19,028 bases of DNA from assembly GCA_027576995.1 (NCBI GenBank), contig JANBQC010000545.1, positions 1-19,028 of the forward strand, given 5' to 3'. Both the position numbers and the translations under genes were made by a program. A model generated the notes under the pieces. That model saw only the letters and a program-made list of their open reading frames with translations. It made no database searches and was not told the origin of the DNA. Positions 1 to 9,458 of this stretch are shown here, piece by piece; position 1 is the stretch's first letter, and every line of letters begins with the position of its first letter. Source of the DNA: Dimargaris cristalligena (Eukaryota > Kickxellomycota > Dimargaritomycetes > Dimargaritales > Dimargaritaceae).

Positions 1-294
1 TATAAAAGTACCCAGTTGGTTGATGATTTTTCTTCAGAATGGTGTAGTTTTCCAGTCCAGCAGAGTTCCAGGCACCCCGCCCATAATGATACACTCCCCT
101 TAGATTCCATGAACAGTGGGGACGGGGATGTCAGTTAAGTACTGGACTAAAAGCATATTAAAGGCCTCTTTGGGTGTTCTGTGTTTCACTATACAGGCAC
201 CTTTTGGCAAAAGTACTTCCTGTATACAACTGCATATAGTTGGTAGTTTTCCCACATATGTCGGAAGGTCAAGTGCAGTGTATGAGGGATGCAT
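1..294 (-). pseudogene. Decayed APH/choline-kinase-like gene, cut by the window edge
   Basis: Read on the minus strand, this stretch resembles the N-lobe of fungal aminoglycoside-phosphotransferase-like kinases. A segment reading EVLLPKGACIVKH fits the ATP-lysine strand, KEAFNMLL fits helix C, and DIPVPTVHGI is the usual segment before the hinge. A TAA at 100-102 interrupts the frame; it then continues as GECIIMGGVPGTLLDW, matching the hinge motif (M-x-x-VPG-x-x-L), before another stop. The C-lobe with the catalytic HxD motif would lie left of position 1. It is clearly more distant from the two intact APH genes in this window than they are from each other. No function is expected. The match rests on motif order; a spliced reading that skips the stop cannot be excluded. 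Confidence 0.6.
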
Positions 295-1187
295 TGTGCT
301 ATATAGATTTCGATTTGATGGAATCCCATGGATTTACAGGCCACTGTAGAATTTACTCTTGGGTTTTCCAAAATAGGAATCCAGAGGAGTGAAGTCGCCC
401 AGGACAAATCAACTGGTTTGGCATGTCTGGTTATATGATAAGGAGGGGACTAAGGGTGTGTGTGTGAGTATGTTGGGATGGGGGCAGAAGGGGAATCAAG
501 GAAAGGAATGGTGGCGAAGATGGGAAACCACAGAATATAGAGGAGCAGTGCGGATGCCGCCTCGGCCAAATGAAAAAGGTTGTCACTTCCAAATAAAATA
601 ATGCAAACTGGGGGGGATTAGTTGGTTAACGACGAATACCAATACCTACAGTAGAGTGTTATGTTAGTGGACTTTTTCAGGAATGTTAAAAACACTGTAC
701 TATGGTTTGCCATAAATAAACAGACGTGGAAAGCCACTGCGGGTCAACTAAGTGACTCTTTGGAATCGACTAAAGAGGCAGTCCCTCTATCACTTCCACC
801 CTTTGGTCAATTGTAGTTTTTTGCAGATATAAGAATCTCCAATGTCCCGTGACCACCATATTTATAGACTCAGTCCACTCCACTTCTTATCCAACCTCAC
901 ATATTTATATCATACAATTGTATTGCTGCATAGTGCAGGATTGGGGAAAGCCTATTTTTTTAATAATTTTATCAAGTACAATCATTTCTGTATTTATTTA
1001 TGTTTTTACACCAGAGGCAAAGCCATTGCCGCAATGATATATACTATTATCAATATTGAAACCATGGGTAGAAAGCAACCACTGATAACAAAGTCCAATA
1101 ACTGAAAACAGAGGTTGTTTATAATGAATAGCAATTACTGATAATTATGTTAACATCCTGGTAATAATATGAAAATTCTTTATATCC
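295..1187. other. Non-coding stretch, nothing recognised
   Basis: No reading frame here shows a recognisable domain. The short open frames are in low-complexity AT-rich DNA and have no conserved motif. Part of 295-600 may be the upstream flank of the decayed kinase-like gene at the left edge. The stretch ends at the first LTR. Confidence 0.5.
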
Positions 1188-1773
1188 TGTTACCTGGGTT
1201 AACCACTCTTTATCCATCAAGAATCCCAAGAATAGACTTCTAATGGAATATGGAGCTTGGACTTAGCCAAATGGGTCACTAGCATTAGGTAGGAGTATAG
1301 TACTAACTAATAAAGGCTTACATGGTTTACTAGGTAAGGGGTATACAGCAGGTACACTTACTATTTAGTATAAAGGGGTAAGTATATATAGAGTTTATTA
1401 AGGTAAATTAGTAGATAAGAATAAGCTAAGGAATCTAACTGGTCCTGTGGGGGCTGGTTATATATACATAGTGGACTACTCCAAAGGGAGGTCCCCAAAG
1501 GAAGAAGATACTACTAGGACTACTAATAGATAGAATACCTAACTAAACTAATTTGAGGATATGGAAGACTCTGCTCGGAACTGGAAGAGTTATTAGATCA
1601 GCCCAGGAGTAATTAATGTGAACCACAGAGTCCAGAAAGGGAATGGTTATACCATATAGGATGATCCCATAGTACCAGGAGTGACTATGGGAAGGTTCAT
1701 ATAGTACTATAAGGTCTAATAAGGGTGGACAATTATCATGTCTAGATTAATTTAGATAAGGAGGGCTGATACA
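1188..1773 (-). repeat. Old solo LTR (about 565-bp TG...CA family)
   Basis: On the minus strand this follows the same order as the young LTRs at 7898-8462 and 15586-16151. The GGTTAACC-type end, the reverse-complemented AATAAA, the TATA stretch and the GGTCC...GGACC middle all appear in sequence. It begins TGTTACC and ends GATACA. The flanks TATCC (1183-1187) and TATAC (1774-1778) are a 4/5 match to a 5-bp target duplication. I count only one CpG in 586 bp, against about 26-27 in the young copies, so it is heavily mutated. It is LTR-type from structure alone; no internal region is attached. Confidence 0.75.
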
Positions 1774-2242
1774 TATACCTATAGAAGATAATAATAACTG
1801 CCATACTAATGATCACTTTATAAGATAATTAAAACTTACTTGACATTAGGTATTAATTGGTCTTGTGATGATTTCTAAGGCCTGATTACACTCCCTAGCC
1901 TTCTAAAATCAGGCTTAATAAGCCTAAGACATGGAGGAAAAGTAATATTACTACCACACCTTATCTTTGAGTTATGAGGAAGAGGAATACAAATAGTGTG
2001 TGGTAAGTCACATGATATTGTAGGTATCAGAAAGGGATATATTTAGGAGAGACATACAAGAAGTTATAAAAGGGCAGCATGATGGTCAGGTGTAGTAAGT
2101 GAAAAAAACAAAAGCCTAGACTGTTGGAATACTAAGGACAGAAATAATAAAACAGGAAGTAAGGGAAGAAAGCAGCTAGAGGGCGGTAGGTACCTCTAGA
2201 GGGTTAGTTTTATTGAATTTTAATTTCTGTGGGGTGAAATAT
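1774..2242. other. Non-coding AT-rich stretch with a possible LTR fragment
   Basis: No gene is recognised. An imperfect inverted repeat occurs at about 1878-1921 (AAGGCCTGATT against AATCAGGCTT). From 2122 the sequence starts TGTTGGAATA and about 86 bp later has TTTTATTGAATT. This is the same pair of landmarks, in the same order, as the 261-bp LTR at 3388-3648. It may be a left piece of a second copy, cut off by the LTR at 2243, but the rest does not align clearly. Confidence 0.3.
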
Positions 2243-2806
2243 TGTCACCCCTCCTAATCCATCCTAATCCATCCACTATGATTGCCATTATAGCAGGCTG
2301 TATAGCACCATATCGTACCCCCGGCCCTAATAAGGCTGGACATCACTTATATCTCCTTGCCAGCCGGACCTCCCAGAGTTCACACTAATCACTCCTAGGT
2401 GATCTTAGTGTCTTCCAATTCCCATGGAAGTCCTGCTCATCCAAGGACCACCCAGCCCCCCCTATTGTTATCCTATTATGTAGTTCCCCTTGGGACCTCC
2501 CCTTTGGAGTAGTCCCTTGTGTATATATACCCAGGCCCCTCTTGGGACCAGTTAGTAGCTTAGCTTATTCTTACCCCCCGCAGTTTACCCTAATAAACTC
2601 TATATACACTCACCCCCTCGATACTGACCAGTAAGTGTGCATCAGTGCATGTCCCCCACCTACGTAGTATGCTTGCTTTATTCAGTTAGTATCAGCCACT
2701 GTACCTAACACTAGTAGCCCGCTTGGCTGTGTCTAACACTCTGCCTACGGTTAGAAGCCTATCCCTGAGACTCTTGACAGACTAAGAGTGGTTAACTCAG
2801 GCAACA
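2243..2806 (+). repeat. LTR of the 565-bp family, intermediate age
   Basis: It begins TGTCACCCCTCC and ends GGTTAACTCAGGCAACA, in the plus orientation. A TATA stretch (GTATATATACC) lies near 2520 and AATAAA near 2594, as in the young copies. I count about 8 CpG. No 5-bp duplication is visible (AATAT before, GACCA after), so one side has been rearranged or the element was not a simple insertion. The right end touches the reading frame of the DIRS-type element directly. Confidence 0.8.
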
Positions 2807-3387
2807 GACCACACTTGCTGCCTCCAGAAATATCCTACCAATTCCCTTAGGTCCTATGCTATACCATTCTTCCTAGCCCATTTACCCTCTGAGGCCCACA
2901 TGCTGGATGATTATTTATCTACAGTCCAGCATCATTTGAGTAATGTATCCAGCCCCTTAGACTATGTTCTATCCCGCCTTCATCATAGTGTCTTTGACCC
3001 ACATACTCTTATGTAATGTCTTGCTGATTCTCTTATTCTCCTGGCTGATGCCAATTCCCTACTCTCCCACCTACGCACCCACCTGGGTAATTGTGTGGTT
3101 GCCCCATATGCTGTTTCTCCTATCCTTTTGGACCCTCACCACCGGCCTCTTGTCCCCTATGCTATAGTTCAATCCCTTATCTGCCAATCAGCTGCTAACC
3201 GTCCCCGCTGTTATAATCCGACTTACCACCCCCACTCGGCTACAACTATTCAGACTGAGGTTAGACCATCTCCTCCCACTATACAGTCATTATCCCATCC
3301 CCGACCCCCCTCGGTCACTACCTTTATCCCTCCTTCAATGCAACATAATGCTTTAGTTGGTGGTTGCCTTAGTCGCCACCTTCCACA
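2807..3387 (+). pseudogene. DIRS-type retroelement gag-like region, broken
   Basis: One frame is open from the LTR boundary at 2807 except for a TAA at 3014-3016. The translation has helical, Leu-rich segments (for example SLILLADANSLLSHL) of the kind seen in the coat-like ORF of DIRS elements. It then becomes Pro/Ser-rich, and ends in VGGCLSRHLPH, which resembles the VGGRL...LP-x-W segment that leads into DIRS reverse transcriptase. The frame is cut at 3388 by a solo LTR. Deleting that LTR and one copy of its 5-bp target duplication (266 bp) puts this frame exactly in phase with the pol region. The 5' end of the ORF is missing. The gag assignment is by position and general character, not by strong motifs. 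Confidence 0.5.
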
Positions 3388-3648
3388 TGTTGGAAATATA
3401 AATTCGATGGTAAACGCAAGTACCTTCAGATGTAACTTAAAAGGATTTAAAGAAGAGAGAAAGAACCGCAAAGGGCAAGGCTAGATGCCCGCGGTTGGTT
3501 TTATTGAATTGGATATAAGCAGTAATATCGATTAGGACAAAGTTCCAAGTATAGGATGATGTAGTAATGGCTATAGTAAAGTCCCAAGAATAGAACGAGC
3601 CAATCACAGAGATGGAATTGGTGGGACGGGGAAAATGAATTTCTAACA
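3388..3648 (-). repeat. 261-bp solo LTR inserted into the DIRS-type element
   Basis: It runs from TGTTGGAAAT to ATTTCTAACA, giving imperfect inverted ends of the TG...CA type. It is flanked by a perfect 5-bp duplication, CCACA, at 3383-3387 and 3649-3653. On the minus strand it carries an AATAAA (near 3500-3507), so I orient it minus. It belongs to a different family from the 565-bp LTRs. It still has about 8 CpG, so it is younger than the element it hit. No internal genes are left, consistent with a solo LTR formed by recombination. Confidence 0.85.
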
Positions 3649-5658
3649 CCACACTGGTCTACTCTTACTTGTGACCCCTGGGTTCTTTCTATTATTAAAT
3701 ATGGTTACCGCATTCCTTTCACCCATCGGCCCCCTACATCCTCAATTAGTTCTACTACTACTCGCCATTTCTCTCTGGCTGAATAGCACCTTATTAATAC
3801 GGAAATACAATCTCTCTTAGCAAAAGATGCTATTATTCCCCTCCACCACCATACTAGTGGATTCCGGTCTCCACTCTTTTTAGTCCCTAAGAAAACAGGT
3901 GACAAACACCCTGTACTGGACCTCCGCGCTTTAAACTGCTTCATTTCCCCACACCCATTTAAAATGGAATCAATTGCCCATGTCTGTCGCCTTATTTGGC
4001 GTAATGATTATATGACTAGCATTGACCTGTCCGATGCCTTTTTACATGTTCCCCTTCACCCTCACTCCCGCCAGTATTTACAGTTTGACTGGCAAGGCTG
4101 CTGCTATCAATTCACAACCTTACCCTTTGGCCTTTCATTATCCCCCATGGTTTTTACAAAAATCCTTCGCCCTCTTTTGGCTCATATCCGCCGCCTGGGT
4201 ATTTGTATTTCTGCCTACCTTGACGACTTAATTATTGTTGCTTCCTCCCGGGTTACTTGCTCTGACCATACCTCTACTGTCCTTCAAATACTCCAAGATG
4301 CTGTATTTATAATTAAGCCTGCCAAGTCCACTCTCACCCCCTCCCGTTCTATTGAACACTTAGGTTTCCGCATCCGTTCCCGCTCAATGACCTTAGCCGC
4401 ACCCTCAGAGAAACTTAAAGTGATCCGGCGGGATGCTCGCCGCCTATTACAACAATCCACTGTCCCTATTCGTCATATGGCCTCATTTGTTGGCCGGGCC
4501 ATGGCCCTTAACCCCACCATTTTGCCTGCCCGTCTGCATACCCACTCCCTCACTACTGCCATTAATGGTGCCTTACGCCACAGCTCCTGGTCTGGCTCCT
4601 TGCGCCTCTCAGAAATGGCACGCTCTGATCTACAGTGGTGGATTGATAAACCAAAATCCTGGAATGGCCGTTCTTTTCTGCATACACCTGTTGATACTGA
4701 GATATTTACTGATGCCTCTGATTGGGGTTGGGGTGTTGTTACTGATACTACATGTTATTCTGCTGCTTGGTCTGATTATGAATGTACTATGCCTATTAAC
4801 TGGCGTGAACTTCGGGCTGCTGCCATTGCCATCACACTCCCTGAACTCTGTGGTAAACATCTACGCCTATATTCTGATAATGTTACTGCTCTTGCATACC
4901 TTCGTCATTTTGGTGGTTCTCGCTCTTTAGATCTCCAATCCCTTGCCCGTCAGATATGGAAATACTGTTTCCAAACTTCTACTACCTTATCTCTATAGCA
5001 TGTCCCATCTAAATTGAACCCCGTTGATGCTCCATCCCGCCAGCTGTTGCCACAACTTGAATGGCGAATTCATCCCCGGACTTTTAATCGGCTGAATGCC
5101 CTATGGGGTCCCCATACTATTGATCTTTTTGCTTCTCCTAATAATCACCAGCTTCCTCATTTTTGTTCTTGGGCTTCCAACCCTTTTGCATTATGCACTG
5201 ATGCTCTCTCTTGTGCCTGGCCCCCCCTGGGCAATCTGTATGCTTGTCCTCCATGGAATCTTATTCCTCAAATCTTACAAAAAGTTATCCGTGAACGTGT
5301 TACCATGACACTAGTTGCCCCTCTATGGTATTCTGCCATTTGGTACCCCACTCTTCGATCTTTATTTATTGCCTGTCCAATTCGAATTCACCTAACAGAA
5401 ACTATTCCTAGTCCTGGCTGCACCCCTTTGACCCACAAAAACCCCCATTGGGCCCTAGCTGCTTTTCGCATTAGTGGTATTGGCTCTAAAGTTAAGGCCT
5501 GGAACCAGTTGCAATCAATATCCTTTGGGTCCAAGACCAATCGGCCCACTCGTAGCTTTATCCAACATCCCCGTGGTTTCTTTTCCCTCACTGTATGCAA
5601 TGCACCATGGACGCAACCATATCGGTCCATCAATACACTGCCTCCTCTTCCAAATTAA
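3649..5658 (+). pseudogene. DIRS-type reverse transcriptase / RNase H, broken by stops
   Basis: This encodes the polymerase part of a tyrosine-recombinase-type (DIRS-like) retroelement, which copies element RNA into DNA. In order: DPWVLSIIKYGYRIPF (about 3673), LFLVPKKTG (about 3877), the RT motif SIDLSDAF (4018), LPFGLSLSP (about 4120), and the catalytic YLDD (about 4216-4227). The RNase H segment follows with FTDASDWGWG (about 4705), NWRELRA (about 4798) and SDN (about 4873). After that come the NPVDAPSR and DLFAS...N...P motifs typical of DIRS-type pol. In-frame TAG codons lie at 3784-3786 and 4996-4998. The longest intact piece is 3964-4998 (344 aa). No tyrosine recombinase was recognised downstream. 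The element is non-functional as it stands. Confidence 0.85.
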
Positions 5659-6266
5659 ATCCAGTTATTAATTATTGAACCCGTCCCCCCCCTGCTGGTT
5701 AATGTCTTTTTTATACCTTATGCCTACTATGGTCTTGCTAATTTATTTACCCTCTTTATAATCCCTTTCCTGCTTTATCTAGTCTGCTGACCCCGCTTTT
5801 AGCTTCACTTATACTCACTTGGCTCATTTCTGCTGCCAATATACATGTTACTGTTTTGATTTCCTTTCTCTTCATTATATTCCTTTCCCCGGCCAGTACT
5901 TGACTTACTGTCCATCCTTACTGATGTGGGTGCTACCCCTCAATTCCCCTATTTTTGACCCTGACTAGGTTTCATACTGGCCACATTTCCCGGTTATATA
6001 TTATCTATTCCTATAGATTTCTTGGGCATTACTGTCCCGCTCCCTGGAGTACCAAGAATGTATTGGAAATACCTAGACCACTCTGATGAATCTCTATTTT
6101 ACCAATTCTTATATTAACAGTATTATACTGACTTTTGATACCAACCTTCAGGCATTTTGACTTCTTCAACCCCTGTTTATCACTTCACTATCCTGGTAGT
6201 TCTTATAGTATTATTATTCTTATTATTCATTATACTCTGAATTACCTATATATTCCCACCGGGAAT
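5659..6266. other. Probable decayed 3' part of the DIRS-type element
   Basis: This is pyrimidine-rich DNA with the same strand bias as the pol region, but every frame is broken by many stops. A tyrosine recombinase or a second ORF would be expected here in a DIRS-type element. I looked for an H-x-x-R...Y layout and found none. Scraps such as PIDFLGITVPLPG read as possible former coding sequence but match nothing I know. Confidence 0.35.
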
Positions 6267-6559
6267 AATATAATAGTTGACCAGTGCTTTAGCGCAGTCT
6301 ACAGGTATTATTCCCAGTGGGGATTATAACCCACCACTCCCATTCCCTTGGCTTTTCTCCTGCAAACATAATGATAAGGATCCTCAGAATGGGGAGGATA
6401 CTTGCTTTTTATAATTCTTGTTTCAAAAAAATTTTATAGAAAATTTCTTACTCTTAAAAAAATGGTTCAAAAACCAATAAATTGATGGTATCTACCTATA
6501 TATTCCCACCAGGAATAATACCTGTAGACCACACTAAAGCACTGGTCAACTATTATATT
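6267..6559. repeat. Inverted-repeat element (about 56-bp arms), MITE-like or foldback
   Basis: The arms are at 6267-6322 and 6503-6559. AATAGTTGACCAGTGCTTTA on the left is answered by its reverse complement TAAAGCACTGGTCAACTATT on the right, with a few mismatches. Just outside the left arm and at the inner edge of the right arm is the near-palindrome TATTCCCACCGGGAATA (A for G on the right). It is also a direct repeat together with the preceding ACCTATA (6245 and 6495). The 180-bp loop is AT-rich with A runs and no gene. The right arm ends flush with an LTR fragment. It could also be a terminal structure of the neighbouring DIRS-type element. Confidence 0.6.
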
Positions 6560-6817
6560 GGGACCGGTTGACACATTAGCTTATTCTTACCCCCCTAGTT
6601 TACCCCAATAAATACTATATATGCTCACCCCCATACCAACTAGTAAGTGTGCATTGGTGCATGTCCCTCACATATGTAGTTAACACTTGCTTTATTTGGT
6701 TAGTACCCACCCTACCTAACACTAGTAGCCTGCTTGGCCATGTCCAATGCCCCGCCTATCATTAGAAACCTATCCCTGAGACTCTTGATGGACTAAGAGT
6801 AGTTAACTTGGGTGACA
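6560..6817 (+). repeat. 3' half of a 565-bp-family LTR
   Basis: It starts at GGGACCGGTT, the middle of the family consensus, and continues through the CCCCAATAAA polyadenylation-like site to the GGGTGACA end at 6817. The 5' half is missing and replaced by the inverted-repeat element. I count two CpG in 258 bp. The right end abuts a minus-strand LTR piece at the same internal point as in the nested pair at 12247-12810. Confidence 0.75.
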
Positions 6818-7146
6818 TGGGCCTAGTTACATATATACAGGCACAACTTTAGAGGGAGGCCCTGGGGGAAAGATCCTGCTAAGACTAGGAATAGATGAAT
6901 AAGCTGACTAGCCCAGTTACTAGTATCTGGAAGACTCTGATGGTAACCTGAAGGGCTAGTAGGTTGGTGGATAGAGCAAGTAATGTAAGCTAGTGATTTT
7001 GACTATAATTAAGGTTATGTAATAAATGATGATCCCATATCACTAGGTGTGACTATAAGAAGGCTAATATGGTGCTATAAGGCCTAATAGGAAGGCTGGT
7101 GGAGTTGGCTGGATTAAGGGGGAATTAGTTAGGCTAGTACTGATGA
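6818..7146 (-). repeat. 5' half of an old LTR in minus orientation
   Basis: It aligns with 12811-13123, sharing landmarks such as CTAGTATCTGGAAGACTCTG, TAGTGTGACTAT-like and AAGGCCTAATA. It starts at the same internal position (TGGG...) where a plus-strand LTR ends. This is the right flank of an LTR that was split by another LTR. The left flank is absent here. The end near 7146 is approximate. Confidence 0.65.
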
Positions 7147-7897
7147 TTTTTCCTTATAATTTTTATTTTCATTATTATTTTACCATATTTTATATTATAT
7201 TTTCGTGTAATACTTTTATTAATATAATGGGTAACTGCAAAGCTATTAAGTATTATAGTAAACCCTCCATCTTCCAATTAAGCTAAGTCTATACCAGTCC
7301 CTGGCCACTCAATTACTAGATACAGTATCATCGTCTATATCATCAAACCTTAGGAACCAGTTCCTGGTGAGCCACTGGGTTCCTCCCAAACCGCAGGCAA
7401 AACTTATCCAAAAATATCGATCCTCTAACCCTTGATAGATCCCCTTACCTTGGCTTTTCAGTTGCTCAATTATACTATACTACCATTTTTAATCATCAGT
7501 TACTATATCACTATTACCGAAATTTAATAAGAAAATGTGTATATTATTAAAGCCAGTGTTGGCCTAACTGTCAATTGACAGGCCAAGTAAACCACCTAAC
7601 AATATGTAAATTAGAGTAAGGCTTAGTATCTGTTTCAGCTTAATTAGTAAAAACAGGTGCTGAAACAGACTTCTTCGGAACTCACATTGATACAATCTAA
7701 TGTGATACCATGGATAGTAACCAGATCGCGGTCCTCAATAGTGGCTGTGACACTACCTTTGTATATTTTATAGAATGCAGGTATAATAGTGAAATATATA
7801 CACCTTAATCAAGATAAGGTCAACATTGGGAAGTCTGTATTGATTAGTGATAGGTACATGAAGTGTTCCAGAAAACAATTTAGCAATGGGATATAGA
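7147..7897. other. Non-coding stretch holding a cluster of hairpins
   Basis: No gene is recognised. The first part is AT-rich. Three perfect inverted repeats follow within 150 bp. TTGGCC/GGCCAA (7559-7586) encloses the 12-bp palindrome TGTCAATTGACA. TCTGTTTCAGC/GCTGAAACAGA lies at 7629-7639/7659-7669 with a 19-nt loop. TCACATT/AATGTGA lies at 7682-7688/7699-7705. The stretch ends at the target duplication ATAGA of the next LTR. Confidence 0.5.
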
Positions 7898-8462
7898 TGT
7901 CGCCCGAGTTAACCACCCTTAGTCCGTCAAGAGTCTCGGGGATAGGCTTCTAACAGTAGGTGGGGCATTGGACACGGCCAAGCGGGCTACTAGTGTTAGG
8001 GGTGGTGACAAGGCCAACCAAATAAAGCAAGCGTAGGACATAGGCGAGGTCCGTGCACTAGATGCACACTTACTGGTCAGTACTAGGGGGTGAGCGTATA
8101 TAGAGTTTATTGAGGTAAACTATGGGGGTAAGAATAAGCTGAGGTACTAACCGGTCCCAAAGGGGAGCCCGGTTATATATACGCTGAGGATGACTCCAAA
8201 GGGGAGGTCCCGAAGGGGGAACTACATAATGGCTAACAATAAGGTGGACCGGCTGGTCCTCAGTTGAGTGGGGCTTCCATGGGAATTGGAAGGCACTAAG
8301 ATCGCCTACGAGTGATTAGTGCGAACTCCGGGAGGCCCGGCCAGTAAGGGGATATCAATGATGCTCGGCCTTATTAGGGCCGGGGGGTACAATATGGCGC
8401 TATACGGCCTGATATGATGGCGGTCATATCAGTTGGATTAGGACGGATTAGGAGGGGCGACA
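7898..8462 (-). repeat. Young solo LTR, minus orientation, perfect target duplication
   Basis: It is 565 bp, TGTCGCCCGAG...GGAGGGGCGACA, flanked by ATAGA at 7893-7897 and 8463-8467. In minus orientation it has a GCGTATATATAA promoter-like box (about 8173-8184) and AATAAA (reverse complement at 8106-8111). I count about 27 CpG, the highest in the window. No internal genes are attached, so it is a solo LTR left by recombination. The assignment to an LTR retrotransposon (Gypsy- or Copia-type not decided) rests on the TG...CA ends, the 5-bp duplication, and the promoter and poly(A) signals. Confidence 0.9.
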
Positions 8463-8895
8463 ATAGACACCAGTGAATAACTATGGAAATATCTAGTCAA
8501 TTCACAGGTGAGAAAAATATAAGAGAAGCGAAAGTAAGATGTGGAAAATTGAATATATGAATTGACTAACAGGCATTGATCTAATTTTAGCCACTGACCA
8601 TGCATATCCAAAGTTTACCAACCTGACACAAATATTTGAAGTAGTATGTCTAGGCGTATGCTACCAGGGGGGGGGGGTACCCGAAGCTTGTGACACTGGT
8701 ATAATCATACCCTGGAGGAGAAGGGTATAGTGACAGCTATTTATTGACCTAATTAGTAAATCGAGGTGGGATTTCTGCCATTGATCCAATCTCACTTGAC
8801 CCAACACCATGGCGGCCTTCCATGACCCCTGGAAATAGGAAGGCCGCATCCACCAAGTTCGAATGTATCTTTTTTATTAAAGGCCTATGAAAACC
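8463..8895. other. Non-coding hairpin-rich stretch
   Basis: No gene is recognised. Inverted repeats: TAGTCAATTCA/TGAATTGACTA (8494-8504/8558-8568, perfect); the palindrome CAAATATTTG (about 8627-8636); GTAGTATG.../...TATGCTAC (8641-8664, pairing with G-U); AGGTGGGAT/ATCTCACTT (8764-8772/8789-8797, two G-U pairs); and GCGGCCTTCC/GGAAGGCCGC (8812-8821/8838-8847, perfect, 16-nt loop). An 11-G run sits at 8667-8677. Before the LTR at 7898 inserted, this joined the hairpin cluster at 7559-7705. Confidence 0.5.
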
Positions 8896-9447
8896 ACCAC
8901 TATTCCCATAGCTTATCCATTTACCAACTATTCAGATTAAGTATCTATGTTTATCAACGGTGTGAAAGTCGAATGCTCACCCCCTTTTTTCTTATTCCTT
9001 GTAGCAGCGGTGTCAGCTTTCAATCAGAAACTGCGACCCATTATCCATCATAGTTTTAGTTTAGCAATAGGAAGTACAGTGGGGATCAATGGAAGCAGTG
9101 CTGCTTAGCCTAGTCATAGCTCGGGTATAATATCCGGCCATCTTCCATCCTGAATAAAGCAGCAGTTATTTGACCTACCCTTTTACATGCCCATAGTTTC
9201 TGTGATTTATCTCATCTGCAGCAATACCAGGTTAAGCTTATTGCTGGCCTTTTATTATTATTCCTGACCAAGGTCCCGGACCTTTTATTTTGCAATATTA
9301 TTTGGGTCTCGGACCCCTCTAGTTTTTTAATTACAAGTATCTTGCAATTGGCCAAACTGGTCAGGCCGGTTGGATTCGTAATTCTGAGAACAACACTATC
9401 ATCGGAGAATAGAACGATCGCACCCGGCTGCTTGGCGATAACAGCTT
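8896..9447 (-). pseudogene. Decayed inverted copy of the APH-like kinase gene
   Basis: The minus strand from 9447 aligns with the start of exon 2 of the intact kinase genes. It reads GCCAAGCAGCCGGGTGCGAT, then a run equivalent to VLxSDDxVV. Homology of the coding start is clear for about 60 bp. Further left, the block aligns throughout with the second decayed copy at 16664-17293. Positions that should encode the HND...PR and YPEYWEYAKL motifs show recognisable but broken remnants, for example TGGTAAATGGATAAGCTA near 8915-8930. About 100 bp present in the other copy is missing here. Stops and indels are frequent. The first exon was not found. The gene at 9459 starts 12 bp beyond its 5' end, in divergent orientation. 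Confidence 0.6.
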
Positions 9448-9458
9448 ATTTGATCGAC

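Noticed and set aside
842..1105. 87-codon open frame
   Set aside because: Low-complexity, hydrophobic translation in AT-rich DNA, no motif, no homolog recognised.
4433..4930. 165-codon Leu/Pro-rich open frame inside the RNase H region
   Set aside because: Alternative frame of the DIRS-type polymerase; no motif of its own.
5659..6266. Tyrosine recombinase gene expected next to a DIRS-type polymerase
   Set aside because: No frame shows the R...HxxR...Y layout; only broken scraps are seen.
8667..8677. Run of 11 G as a possible regulatory or quadruplex element
   Set aside because: A single homopolymer with no further G tracts nearby; it may also be a sequencing length error.
9342..9458. Upstream extension of the 121-aa gene (39 more codons in frame)
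   Set aside because: It is antisense to the best-preserved part of a decayed kinase gene and adds residues with no counterpart in the family layout; the ATG at 9459 gives a complete protein.
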